Source of the DNA: Gnetum montanum
Taxonomy: Eukaryota > Streptophyta > Gnetopsida > Gnetales > Gnetaceae
NCBI GenBank assembly: GCA_015680685.1
Contig: MNCI01028269.1
Coordinates: forward strand, 4,203-68,202
Length of the DNA stretch: 64,000 bases
Reading direction: 5' to 3'
Made by a program: the position numbers and the translations under genes. This document shows, piece after piece, positions 22,689-33,330 of the stretch (positions are counted from its first letter, which is position 1; each line of letters begins with the position of its first letter). The notes below the pieces were generated by a model. That model ran no database searches, was not told where the DNA came from, and saw only the letters and a program-made list of their open reading frames with translations.

Positions 22689-22693
22689 CAACC

Positions 22694-23640
22694 AAACAGC
22701 TTCCTTGTAAGCTTTTGTAGTAGCCATGTCCTTTGCTTCAATGGTAGATAATGCTATAATAGATTATAATTTTGACATCCAACTAATTTGATTTGTTGTA
22801 AGAGTAAAGATATAACTTGTGGTGGATCTGGTCTTTTCCAAGTCACCTACATAATCAAAATCAACAAAACCAACAATCTCACTGCTATCTTATTATAGGT
22901 GATACAATAATTCTTAGTGCCCTTTAAACATCAAAGCACCCCTTTCATTGTAATCCAATGATCTTTATTAAGATTAGCTATAAATTTACTAATGGTTCCA
23001 ACTACAAAAGAAATATTTGGTCTTGTACATACCATCACATACATTAAACTTCCTACTACGTTTGCATAAGGCACATGGGACACATACTAAATTTCTTCTT
23101 CTGAACTAAGACATAAATTTGAAGAAAGTTTAAAATGAGTAGCAAAAGGGATGCTTACAAGTTTAGTGTCCATCATATTAAAACACATAAGGATTTTTCG
23201 AATATATTTTCCTTGTGAAAACCATAGCTTACCATTTCTTCTGTCTTTAGGTATTTCTATGCCTAAGATTTGATTCACAGATTCTAGATCTTTTATGCAA
23301 ATGTCCTAGTTAACTAAGCCTTTAATTGTTTGATTTTAAGTACACTTTAGCTTATAATAAGCATGTTATTAACATATAACACCGAAACTACAAACATGCC
23401 ATTAGCACTAATTTTAAAATATACACAATGGTCATATTCTTTTCTTTCCCCCCCACCCGTTTTTTTTTTTTTTTTTTTTGGAAAATTTGGCTCAACATGA
23501 AAAAATCAAACCTCTTATACCATTGCCTAGACAATTGCTTTGGGCCATACAATGACTTCTTGAGTTTGCAAACCAAATCTTTCATGCCTGTTTGAACAAA
23601 ACATTCTAGTGATTTCATATATATTTCCTCATCAAGTAAC
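22694..23640 (-). pseudogene. Copia 1 reverse transcriptase and start of RNase H
   Basis: Minus-strand order: LKKSLYGPKQLSRQWYKRFD (about 23,565-23,510; copia RT, normally SLYGLKQAPRQW); then YVNNMLIIS near 23,370 where the catalytic YVDD should be; NQILGIEI near 23,275; YANVVGSLMY and CTRPNISF near 23,070-23,010; and RNase H TKAYKEAV near 22,705. Both catalytic aspartates of the RT are Asn, so it is dead. Stops and frameshifts break the frame. Element B separates this from the rest of RNase H at 13,931. A 22-base T run (about 23,459-23,480) interrupts the RT. Confidence 0.75.
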
Positions 23641-24587
23641 CATATAGGAATTCAATTTTTGTTGATTTTTTAGATGTAAGAAAATTCAAAAGAATTATTT
23701 ATTTTGTAGATTTTTGAGCCCAATATATCCGATTATGGGGGCAGCCAAACTAAGAAAAACTAAATTTTTTCTGATTTTGTAGTTGCAATATCTTTGAAAT
23801 CTGGATGAGTTTTGGGCTGACCCTAGGCTTGTTGGAAAGCTCATTTTGTAATCTATAAGCCTATAAACTTTTAGATAAATTGGAATTTATGTAATGATTC
23901 AAATCTATCCCAAAGAAGGGTTCTTGAATAAAATTGTTCAACATCCAAAACAAAAATTAGTAATTTGCACAATAAATATCTTTGTGATCCGAGAGAGTTA
24001 TAGAGTGAGTAAATACATAATCTAGAGTTTTCTCAACAATCTACCTTCTTGAAAAATTTGGAATTTATTTGAGATGATTTGATGGTTGAAATCTGTTTTA
24101 CAAGAGTGGCCCTGAATGTGATTGTTTAACTTCTTGGATTAATGAATTGCTGAATATGATAAATTGATGATGGATGATGAAAGTTATAGGAATGGAAAAC
24201 TTTGTAACATAATCTATCTTATTGTTGTAACATCAGATTGCCCCAATTCAATCAATGTCATCTCTTACAAACATGATTTGCCCACATTTTTTTGGCCGAG
24301 AGCCCAACACATCTGGCATGATGGTGGGTGGGAGGGGGATAAAGTTTGTCAACATTGCCACATCAGAACATGGGTTTTCAAACAAAATAGAAACATTCAC
24401 ATATATAAACTATATATATATATATATATATATATGGCCAAGATGATTTTAAATAAGATGAATTTAACCAAGCCCAACTACTGGAGAAGGTAACAAGATA
24501 TCTAAATATAGAATCACTCATCCATCCTCTATTTCTCTACCCCTTTCCCAATTTAGTTTTACCTTCTCGATCAAGTTTGTTCTATCT
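23641..24587. other. Unassigned segment between copia 1 RT and integrase
   Basis: This AT-rich sequence lies where the N-terminal RT and the integrase-RT linker of a copia element should be, but I cannot translate it into copia protein. It includes a TA microsatellite at 24,413-24,434. It may be another insertion or a strongly decayed linker. Confidence 0.4.
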
Positions 24588-24917
24588 TTGTTTGTTCATG
24601 GCATTTTTGTGCATTATTTATGCAAGAGATTTATTTGTCAAAAATGCAGTATCAAGAAGATTTTTATTCATGTGTTCTACAACTCTAGTTTGCTTAAGAG
24701 TATAGGCCACCATATTATGTCTTTAAATCCCAAATTTCTTGCAATAATTTTTAAACTCCATAAAGTTGAACTCTCCTCCATTATATGTTCTTAAACATTT
24801 GGTTGATTTGCTTGTGCTCTTTTCAATCCAAGCTTTAAAAACACCAAAAACATCAAATTTATTTTTTAAACATATAGACCCAAACTTTTCTAAAATAATC
24901 ATCAATGAAGTTGACAA
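24588..24917 (-). pseudogene. Copia 1 integrase core fragment
   Basis: Minus-strand translation gives KCLRTYNGGEF (normally LRTDNGGEF, so a catalytic Asp is replaced by Tyr), CKKFGI, a VVEHMN segment (normally VVERMN, containing the catalytic Glu, which is kept) and LLDTAF. Stops follow. It is the most 5' recognisable part of this element; nothing copia-like lies beyond 24,917. Confidence 0.7.
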
Positions 24918-25360
24918 AATATAAATTACCTACAATTCATACCTTAGGTGACGAACTCGTACATCTGAATTTATGTAACTAGTTTAGCTATATATTTATA
25001 ATATATATCTATTATTTGGCCGAGAGAATCTTATATATTTTACAAATTAATAAAATATCAAATTGATCCATTGAGAATTGATATTCATATTGAAAACCAA
25101 AATCAAAATGATTGTATGTTATTCAATAATAATTCTTGTGAACAATTCTATTAATTTGATTCATAGTGTTTTTTTCCATGGCATTGACTTTACATCGTGT
25201 TTTTTTCATGTTTTTTTCTATCATGTTTTCCTCCATCGTGGGATCTTACATGGTGCATGACATGGAGGGTGACAAAATACACTCTCCCTCCCCCATTGCA
25301 TGCCAGACGTATTGGCCTCTATATCTTTGCTTTTTATGTTTTTTTTTCTTTAAATTTATC
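24918..25360. other. Unassigned AT-rich spacer upstream of the RLP promoter
   Basis: No gene or recognised element. It has runs of T and several TTTTTTTC stretches at 25,168-25,230. Confidence 0.4.
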
Positions 25361-26147
25361 TTGGTATTCTTTGTTGTTCCGTCAATCACGGCAAGTGGGC
25401 AACGATTATCCAGTAAACGTATTTAACAAATTTGTATTTTTTGCATTTTGGCTCTTTTAGCCCATTTATTATGAACCATATTTCCAAAGATTTGATAACA
25501 TATCACACATAAAGAAAGGGTTTGAATGTTTTCGTGACACTTTAGCACAAAATATTTTAAGATCAAAGAATTTTCTTCCGTGTCCATGGCAGACGTTCAC
25601 ATAGTGACACGGTCATTTACGGGAAAACGTGCTTTGCACATTTCAAATCAGTGTCTTTAGAAACTTTGAACAATCTTCGTATTCTTTGTTGTTCCGTCAA
25701 TCGCGGCAAGTGGGCAACGATTATCCAGTAAACGTATTTAACACGCTTGCGTGCTGTGCACGTTTCATACACTTATGCTTGCCTTTCATACATAAAAGGG
25801 AGTTGATACATGAAAGGGAGTTGTAGCATCTTATCCTCCCTCCGTCAACATCATCAAAGGGAAATGGATGTGGTGTGCGGGGTACGCTATACTCGCAATT
25901 TTCCTGCAAATATCTGCGCAGACGCGTGGCAGACCGGACCTTATTCGCTCAGTTTTACTGGAAATGGATGTGGTGTGCGGGGTACGCTACACTAGCAAGT
26001 CTCGCAATTTTCCTACGCAGACGCGTGGCAGACCTGACCTGACGTTGTTCGCTGACTTTTGAGTGATTGACCAGGAAAAGCAGGCACACAAACGACTTTG
26101 CCACTCCCTCTGCCTCCCTACCTACCCATACACTTTGTCTTTATAAT
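25361..26147 (+). promoter_or_regulatory. RLP upstream region with two direct-repeat pairs and a TATA box
   Basis: A 64-bp repeat (GTATTCTTTGTTGTTCCGTC ... AAACGTATTTAACA) occurs at 25,365-25,428 and 25,679-25,742. A second repeat of about 90 bp, containing GGATGTGGTGTGCGGGGTAC and GCAGACGCGTGGCAGACC, occurs twice with its start exactly 100 bp apart (25,861 and 25,961). A TATA-like TTTATAAT lies at 26,140-26,147. This places the likely transcription start near 26,170-26,180, after the first ATG-proximal bases. Part of this region is duplicated at 10,441-10,915. Confidence 0.6.
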
Positions 26148-26278
26148 GCGGACCGCCACAGCCACAGCCACAGCCAATTGTGCATGCACACATCATATCT
26201 GACCCAATTTTCCGTATCTTGTTCTTCTTCTTCGTCATGACGGCCATGGCCACGGTGCACAGAAGAGTGAATGCAGCA

Positions 26279-29140
26279 ATGATGGTCATGAGTAGAAACA
26301 GTTTGCCTCTACTTTTGCTTCTGCTGCTGCTATTTCTCACAGTTACCTCTGCATCTTCATCATCCATATCATTGTTAAGCGCAGAGGGAAATGCACTGCT
26401 AAAATTCAAGGAAGGAATTACAGCTGATCCTTTTAACACGCTTCGCAACTGGACTCACCACAACTTGCATCGACTCTGCGTCAATTGGGATGGTGTGGGC
26501 TGCGACTTCTCTTCTGCTTTTCATGATGACGCTGCTGCTGCTTCTTCTTCAAGAGGAGCTTCACCTTCCCCTCTGCCTAGAGTGGTATCATTGAACCTGA
26601 GCGACTTCCAATTGTCAGGTGTGATTTCACCATTTTTATCCAATCTCACATTCCTAGTTTATTTGGATCTCTCTTGGAATTCCTTGGCTGGGCCTATTCC
26701 ATCACAAATTGGTCAGCTTAGCAACCTCCAAAGCCTGAATCTGAAAGGGAATTCCTTCTCTGGACCTATTCCATCACAAATTGGTCAGCTTAGCAACCTC
26801 CAAAGCCTATATCTTTCATGGAATTCCTTCTCTGGACCTATTCCATCACAAATTGGTCAGCTTACCAAGTTAAAATTTTTAGATATGTGGGGGCTGGTAT
26901 CATTACAGGGTCCCATTCCTGAATCACTCAGAAACTGTTCTTCTCTGCAAGTATTATATATATATGTAAGTGAGAATCAAACTACATCAATACCATCATG
27001 GCTGGGACATCTGTTGCATCTTCAGGATCTATCATTGAAAGTATCAACAAATGTTAGCGGTGCTATCCCCAAGGAGCTTGGCAATCTAACCAAGTTGCAA
27101 GATCTTACAATGAAATTCAGTGGTGGTAGCAGTTCAATACCTTCTTTCCTTGGAAATCTAACACAACTTGAATCCCTACGGTTGTGGGGAGACTACTTTA
27201 TGGGTGCTATTCCAAGGGAGCTGGGAAATCTTCAAAGACTCACAGATCTGCACTTGTCCTCAGACAGGCTAACCGGAAGCATTCCAAGGGAGCTGGGAAA
27301 TCTTCAAAGACTCACAGATCTGCAGTTGTCCTCAGACAGGCTAACTGGAAGCATTCCAAGGGAGCTGGGAAATCTTCAAAGACTCACACACCTGTACTTG
27401 TCCTCAAACAGGCTAACTGGAAGCATTCCAAGGGAGCTGGGAAATCTTCAAAGACTCACAGACATGTCCTTGTCCTCAGACAGGCTATTTGGAAGCATTC
27501 CAAGGGAGCTGGGAAATCTTCAAAGACTCACAAGCTTGTACTTGTCCTCAAACAGGCTAACTGGAAGCATTCCATCAGAATTGAGCAGGCTGAGCCAACT
27601 TGCCAATTTGTTCTTATATGCAAATTTCATCACTGGCATTGTTCTACCATCCTTGTGCAACCTAAAACAGATAATAGAATTAACACTGAATACTGGCTAC
27701 CAAGGTGCGGTTCCAATTCCAGATTGCATTGGCTTTATGTCCCGGCTAGTTATATTGAGTGCATACACCAATAAGATCCCAAAGTCTGTAGGGAATCTCA
27801 CTAATTTGGTTTTCCTTACAGTGATGTCACAAAATTTGGAAGGCTTGCCAAAAGAACTCTGTCGGCTAAAACAATTGCAATCATTAAGCGTGATGGATTC
27901 AAATGCCAGTGGCTCTATTCCAAGGTGCATAGGTAATATGTCACAATTGAAGTATGTAAGTTTAACAGAAAACCAGCTAAGTGGGCCAATCCCAAAGAGT
28001 ATAGGAAGACTGGGAAATTTGATGTATCTAGATGTTTCCGAAAATAGACTTAGTGGCATGATTCCAACTACCATAAGCAAATGCAAGCAGTTGTCATATT
28101 TGAACCTTGCAAACAACAGCTTCCATGGTACCCTTTCTGCAATATTATTTCCTGCTTCCCTAACCATTTTGTCTGCCCACCTGAATAATTTCTCTGGATC
28201 TTTGTCAAATTCTTTAGTAAATTGTAAGAAGCTTATTTTCTTAGATTTTAAGAGGAATATGATTAATGGCATTCTCCCAAATTATTTGAGAGGCATGCAT
28301 AACCTCACAGTGCTGGATTTAGGATATAACATGTTTAGAGGAAACATTCCTCAATGGTTAGTAGATTTCACAAAGTTGCAAGTGTTGGACCTCTCCAACA
28401 ATCAATTCCATGGCCATATTCCACCTCAACTTCACATGCTTATGCAATTTCACCAATTAGACAATAGCATGGATTATGATAATGTTTTCTTCCAGGTTTC
28501 AAACACATACTTCGCAGCAAGCTATGGTATACAGGATGTGAAAGTGATGCTCATTGAGAAGGGGTTGGAATTTGATGATAGGCTTGTCATATCTGGCAAC
28601 AATGTCATTGACTTATCCAGCAATAATCTCACAGGTGAGATTCCCTATGACATTGGAGATCTCAAGGCTCTGAGGTTGCTAAATTTATCTTACAACAGGC
28701 TAACTGGCCATATACCTTCATCCATTGGAAATTTGCTGATGTTGGAAGCTGTGGATTTAAGATACAACCAATTGTCTGGGAAAATTCCAATGCAGTTGCA
28801 GTCCTTGGACTTTTTAAGTATTTTCAATGTTTCGCATAACAGGTTGTGTGGAAGAATTCCTATAAGCACACAGTTCTCTACCTTCGATGAAAATTCCTTT
28901 GGAGAAAATAAGTGTTTGTGTGGGCTTCCCACTAGCATTCCATGTAGCCATGACAATGAAGCAAACTCAAGAGAAGCCAAGACAAAGACCAAGACCAACA
29001 AAGGGTGGTGGGACTGGGTTGAGGAACATTTCTCATTGTGGGGATTAAGTTTGGGATTTGGAATATCTTATGGTGCCACAATTGCTCTGTATTTTCTTTG
29101 GGATCCCTTTCAACGTTTCTTTGGAAGGTACCTGATTTGA
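26279..29140 (+). CDS. LRR receptor-like protein (RLP), single exon, apparently intact
   Basis: Cell-surface receptor without a kinase; this family senses extracellular ligands in defence or development and signals through partner kinases such as SOBIR1. The frame is open from 26,180 (986 codons; residues here are numbered from there), but the TATA box at 26,140 leaves almost no leader for that ATG, and Met34 (26,279) gives a standard signal peptide (L-rich core, residues 42-56), so I prefer it (953 aa). Order: LRRNT about 63-109 with LCVNWDGVGC; about 26 LRRs from 133 to 752; island 753-803; four more LRRs; LRRCT cap near 903 (SFGENKCLCGLP); basic then WWDWVEE juxtamembrane stretch; transmembrane helix 953-974 with GLSLG (GxxxG); tail of about 12 residues ending FFGRYLI. 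Many N-glycosylation sites. No frameshift seen. Pseudogene relatives lie at 11,483 and 31,319. Confidence 0.93.
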   Translation: MMVMSRNSLPLLLLLLLLFLTVTSASSSSISLLSAEGNALLKFKEGITADPFNTLRNWTHHNLHRLCVNWDGVGCDFSSAFHDDAAAASSSRGASPSPLPRVVSLNLSDFQLSGVISPFLSNLTFLVYLDLSWNSLAGPIPSQIGQLSNLQSLNLKGNSFSGPIPSQIGQLSNLQSLYLSWNSFSGPIPSQIGQLTKLKFLDMWGLVSLQGPIPESLRNCSSLQVLYIYVSENQTTSIPSWLGHLLHLQDLSLKVSTNVSGAIPKELGNLTKLQDLTMKFSGGSSSIPSFLGNLTQLESLRLWGDYFMGAIPRELGNLQRLTDLHLSSDRLTGSIPRELGNLQRLTDLQLSSDRLTGSIPRELGNLQRLTHLYLSSNRLTGSIPRELGNLQRLTDMSLSSDRLFGSIPRELGNLQRLTSLYLSSNRLTGSIPSELSRLSQLANLFLYANFITGIVLPSLCNLKQIIELTLNTGYQGAVPIPDCIGFMSRLVILSAYTNKIPKSVGNLTNLVFLTVMSQNLEGLPKELCRLKQLQSLSVMDSNASGSIPRCIGNMSQLKYVSLTENQLSGPIPKSIGRLGNLMYLDVSENRLSGMIPTTISKCKQLSYLNLANNSFHGTLSAILFPASLTILSAHLNNFSGSLSNSLVNCKKLIFLDFKRNMINGILPNYLRGMHNLTVLDLGYNMFRGNIPQWLVDFTKLQVLDLSNNQFHGHIPPQLHMLMQFHQLDNSMDYDNVFFQVSNTYFAASYGIQDVKVMLIEKGLEFDDRLVISGNNVIDLSSNNLTGEIPYDIGDLKALRLLNLSYNRLTGHIPSSIGNLLMLEAVDLRYNQLSGKIPMQLQSLDFLSIFNVSHNRLCGRIPISTQFSTFDENSFGENKCLCGLPTSIPCSHDNEANSREAKTKTKTNKGWWDWVEEHFSLWGLSLGFGISYGATIALYFLWDPFQRFFGRYLI
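27221..27580 (+). repeat. Five near-identical 72-bp LRR units inside the RLP
   Basis: Units start at 27,221, 27,293, 27,365, 27,437 and 27,509, each encoding LGNLQRLT-x3-LSS-(D/N)-RL-x-GSIP-(R/S)-E. They differ mainly at the solvent-exposed positions after LT. A second set of three similar units (IPSQIGQL...) lies at 26,693-26,865. Other LRRs of the protein are far more divergent. Confidence 0.95.
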
Positions 29141-30858
29141 AGGTAATCCCAAAATCTGTTAAGATCAACTTTAGTGGTTGTCTGCAGGTATTAAAAACTG
29201 TTCCTGCACATGTAATAGTTTAGTATGACTTTAGTCTTTGCTTCTGCTGCTCTTAAAATTCAAATATGTTTAATCTATTTGCAACGGTGTACCAAGGTAA
29301 AGTGCTTAATCACAAATGTAAAAATTGCTCAAAAGCCTCTGTGATTTCCAAGTTAGCAAATTTTCAAGATGCAAGTAATATGACATTAAAAAATCAAATC
29401 CTTTTCCTGGTTGTAAATGGGATGTAAAGAATCTCATTGATAAACACGTGCATAAATTAGCTTACCTTAAATGTAAGGATGTCCCATTTTTGGATGTTTG
29501 TTTTGGAACTTGAAGATCGCTTTAACCTTGTTTAATTATAATATTGTCTCACGTTGAACAAAATGCATTCGGAGGATCTCACAACCTTTCAAACTGTGAG
29601 ATTGATTTAACCTTGAAAACTTTTGTATGAACATTGATGACCGTATTTTTTGCATCCGTTTCTGTTCTTTAAGATTGTCACGGAATACTACATAACTTTT
29701 TTTTTCTTGAGAATGGAAGATTAAATCCCATTACCTTGACCTTAAAAACAAATTGGGTTAAGATCATTAAAATATAAACAGTAACTAGGGACCCTTCAAC
29801 TTTAAAATAAAAATTAATAAGCTATACCTTTATGGGTAAACATCACGAAATTTTATGATTATGACTGTGATCATTGTGTCAATGTTGGTTTAGCTGGACT
29901 ATAAGTGAATGACTGCTCAACCAAGTTGGAGCTTCCTTATAACAGGTAGACAAGTTCAAGTGTTTTCTGGAATGCACACACAATAACAGTGCACTTTTCA
30001 AAACCCAGCTGTAACACTGTTTTACATCATGGAAACAGTACTATCCAAGAGCATTAGACTCATGATGCCTTTCATTCATCTAATAAAATTTTTAAAACTG
30101 AATTCTGTATATTATTAGCAATATAGAGGATGTGAATCTGAGTTCAGCTGAAAGCTATAACTGTTACAGAGAAGCTTTGAAAATGATGTGGCCAGCCTCT
30201 TTGACCTAGGGATCTTCAGATGAGCTTGGAATCTTAGCTCATTTGTCCTTTTTTATTATTTGTAAGAAATGGCATCTCCTCTGCAGACTCGGTAAATCAG
30301 CATAGATTCAAATTCCAATCTGCAGATCCCAAAAAAGAGAAACTTTGCCTTGAAATACTATGCCAGTATGCAATGTATTCACGGGTTTCTAAAACAATTC
30401 GTCACTTCTATAGAAATTTTTTCTAAACCAATTACTTCCTTGATAACTGGCACAACAGACTTAACTCATAATAACATAATAATCATGGTTCATCGTCATG
30501 CTAACCTTGTCTCAACCAAATAAGGTCAGTTATTATAAAATCATACTTACTTTTTTTCTTATAATTAAATTATTTTTTTCTATCAAAATCAATATGTTTA
30601 TCTGATGTCCCATTTGCACATCTTTGACCTTCAAATTCAATTTAAATTTAATTGGTTATACAGCTCAAGCTTCAACTATAATTTCATGATAATAATACTG
30701 AGATGTAAGATGTATAAAGGATGAAAGTCGAATAACATTGTTGTTGATAAGAATATAGCTTTATTCGTAAGAGAATGGCTGATTTGGTATGTTACGTGTG
30801 AATTTGAATTATGCTTGTTGCTTTGTATTTTATATGTTTAATTCAGGTATACGTTTAT
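29141..30858. other. RLP 3' flank and a 1.57-kb segment absent from unit A
   Basis: 29,141-29,288 is the probable 3' untranslated region, conserved with unit A (11,585-11,735). From about 29,289 to 30,858 lies AT-rich sequence absent from unit A, where GCAACGGTGT runs directly into GAAAATATTATG. I find no gene or known element in it. Confidence 0.5.
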
Positions 30859-31318
30859 GTGAAAATATTATGTTGACCTCAAGCTTTACCAGCTTCAAAA
30901 CCTTGAATCTTTTACCCTCAAAGCAGTGTTCAGGGCTGAACCGCTCTTGCTAAAGTTAAAATCGTCATTCTTACATCGGTTTATTCATTAATTTAATATT
31001 GAAAGACAGCGTTGATCGTGTCCAAAACGTCGTTGATCGTGGCGGAAACGTTGCTGAATTTTCTTTGGCCATTACTGCGATGAAGGTGCTGAGCCAATGT
31101 CAAAGTAAATGTCTACTGAGACTTTGAACAGTCAAGTCGTCGCCATTTCCTTCTCTAATTTAACCACGACATTGATCAAATTCTTGTCTCTTTATTCTTC
31201 CAAGGAAGATTGGACTTCTGGGAAAAAACTGCGCACCATTACCTGTGTTTATAATATCGTTAGGCACGGAAAATTTGATCACAGAAGTCGCTCAAGAAGC
31301 CAGTATCAAATCCCAGAA
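30859..31318 (+). promoter_or_regulatory. Upstream region of RLP pseudogene 2 (unit B)
   Basis: Counterpart of 11,736-12,441 without the expanded repeat. It holds GTGTTCAGGGCTGAACCGCT, GAAAGACAGCGTT and an AACGTTGCTGAATTTTC segment, leading to the signal-peptide start of the pseudogene. I infer a decayed promoter and leader. Confidence 0.45.
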
Positions 31319-31712
31319 CATGGCCGTGGCAATCACTGTGCAGAGAACTGTTCCGTAGTTTTTTGTTCTCCTTGTTGGAGTTGCCTGCTTTAAATGATGC
31401 AATTTTAGTTGATCTGTTTTCACATATTACTAGCAAAATTTAGTAATTTCTTAATTCATAGTATCTAACAGATTCATAAAGGGTATGGACATTATATAAA
31501 ATTTCAATTTCAGTGTCCATAATGTAAATGCTAAAACACTTCTAATTTAAGGTAAAAATTACAAATGATCCTTATAACCTGTTTTGCAAATGCAAATGGA
31601 CTGATCACAAAATGCACAGAATCTCTTTAGATTAGGCTGGAGTTTATTAATCTTGTCCTCCTTGAACACCATTGACTAGAGTCATGTGGTTGATCTTGAG
31701 CAATTTTTCACT
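31319..31712 (+). pseudogene. 5' part of a second RLP gene (unit B)
   Basis: It starts MAVAITVQRTVP, then a stop, then FFVLLVGVACF, which looks like a signal peptide. About 110 bp later, possibly an old intron ending in TTTCAG, it continues with NVNAKTLLI-like and NDPYNLFCKCK-like residues of the LRRNT, and LTRVMWLILSNFSLLG, the first LRR. There are four or more stops. The TGA after a Pro-Pro pair just before LTRV is shared with unit A's copy, so the gene was already dead before the locus was duplicated. It ends exactly where the LINE begins. Confidence 0.78.
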
Positions 31713-31715
31713 ATT

Positions 31716-33330
31716 AGGTAAAAGAATGAAATTTCAGATAGATGGAAAATTTATTTTCAAGAATCATTAAATGAAGAATTCCTACTAGAAAACATCTAAT
31801 AAAAAGAACCAAATGTTGGTATAGTTAATGAATTTTCCTTATTTGAGCTGAAAATAACCATATGAAAAATGAAAAATGGAAAAGTTGTTGAATCAGATAA
31901 CATTCCTTTAAGAGCATGGAAAGCATTGGGAGATACAAAAGTTACTTCACTAACACAATTATTCAACAAAATTTCGAAGGATGGAGAAATGCCCAACAAT
32001 TAGAGAAAAGCTTTGTTGTTCCTATTTAGAAAAATAAAGGAGACTTACAAAATTGTGCAAACTAGAGCAAACTAATAACCACATTATCAAACTATGGGAG
32101 AGAGTCATAGAGGAACATCTCAAACTTGAATCAACAATGTCAAAAAATCAATTTAGATTTATGCCAAGGAGATATACTATAGATGCTATTTTCTTGATAC
32201 TACAATTGATGGAGAAATTCAAAAAACATTGAAAAAATCTACATTTGATTTTCATTGACTTTGAAAAAGCATAACAAGGTACCTATAAATATTTTTTGGT
32301 AGGCCTTGTGAAGGAAAAACATCCTTGATAAATATATTAAAGTGATTTAAGACATATAAAAGAGCTACCATTGAAAGGAGAACACTTTGTAAAACATCTG
32401 ATTTTTCAATCACTATAGGTCTACATCAAAGGTCTACGCTTAGCTCGCTCTTATTTGCCATTATTATGGATGAATTAACAAAGAAAATACAAAACGAAAT
32501 CTCTTAGCATATGCTATTTGCAAATGATATTTTGTTGGTGGATACAACTCAAGGGAATATTACTTTTAAAATGGAAAAGTGAAAATGTGCTTTAGAATAA
32601 AAAATCTTCAAAATTAGTAGATGTAAAACTGAACATATTGAATGCAATTTTAATAATAGCATAAACAATGGCGAAATAAAAAGAGCCAATTTAAGGCAAA
32701 GGGTAAGATCAATCCTCCAATTAGACAGTCAAATTGATGAAAATATAAGAAATAGGATTAAGGTAGGATGGTCAAAATGACAACAGGCTAGTGATGTTCT
32801 ATATGATATATAAATAGCAACAAAAATTTTACAAAACAATAACTAAGTCTACTATCTTATAGGTGTTGAATGGTGGGTAGGACAAAAGCGGAATGAACAA
32901 CAAATCAATTTGGCAAAAATGTGAATGCTTCAATAGATGTTGAATGTTACTAGGAAAAATAAACTTACATAATATAATAAACTTACATAATATAGACATC
33001 AAGACTGAGAGTGGCTTCTAAGTCAAATAAGCTACAAGAATAACAACTTAGATGGTTTGAATAAGTGCAAAAGAAGCAAACAATAAGCCTATAACAAAGG
33101 TTGGTTGCTACACCATTATTCTAAGAAAGCCACCAAAAGGAAGACCAAAGTAAACATGCAAAAAAAAAAAAAAACAATCCAAGATTATTTAAAGAAACTA
33201 AAAATAAACAAAGATTTAGTTCTTTATAAAGGCAAATGGCAAAAAAAAAAAAAAAAAATTCATGTGACCAAACCAATTTTGTTAGGACAAAGCTATAATG
33301 ATGATAAAGGTGAAAAGATTTTTGACAAAA
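31716..33330 (+). pseudogene. RTE-type LINE, reverse transcriptase and 3' end, dead
   Basis: Plus-strand translation in several frames gives the usual RTE order: LWERVIEEHL (about 32,090), SKNQFRFMPRR (about 32,148; normally ENQFGFMPGR), LHLIFIDFEKA (about 32,245), GLHQRSTLSSLLFA (about 32,420), MLFANDILLVDTT (about 32,512, where FADD is expected), ISRCKTEHIECNF (about 32,614), and the C-terminal RKTKVNMQ ... DLVLYKGKWQKK ... IHVTKP (33,120-33,280). Many stops and frameshifts are present, and the catalytic pair is N-D instead of D-D. The 5' part (endonuclease) is missing, as in most truncated LINE copies. Confidence 0.82.

Noticed and set aside
26122-26448. Cys/Gly-rich minus-strand frame of 108 codons over the RLP start
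   Set aside because: Antisense of the RLP signal peptide and leader; the C/G richness comes from the GCCACAGCCACAG repeat at about 26,155-26,175.
27184-27774. 196-codon plus-strand frame inside the RLP
   Set aside because: It overlaps the LRR repeats in another frame; its repeated KGAGKSSKTH pattern is only the 72-bp repeat read out of frame.
27697-28272. 191-codon minus-strand frame opposite the RLP
   Set aside because: Antisense shadow of the LRR coding region with no independent homology or start context.
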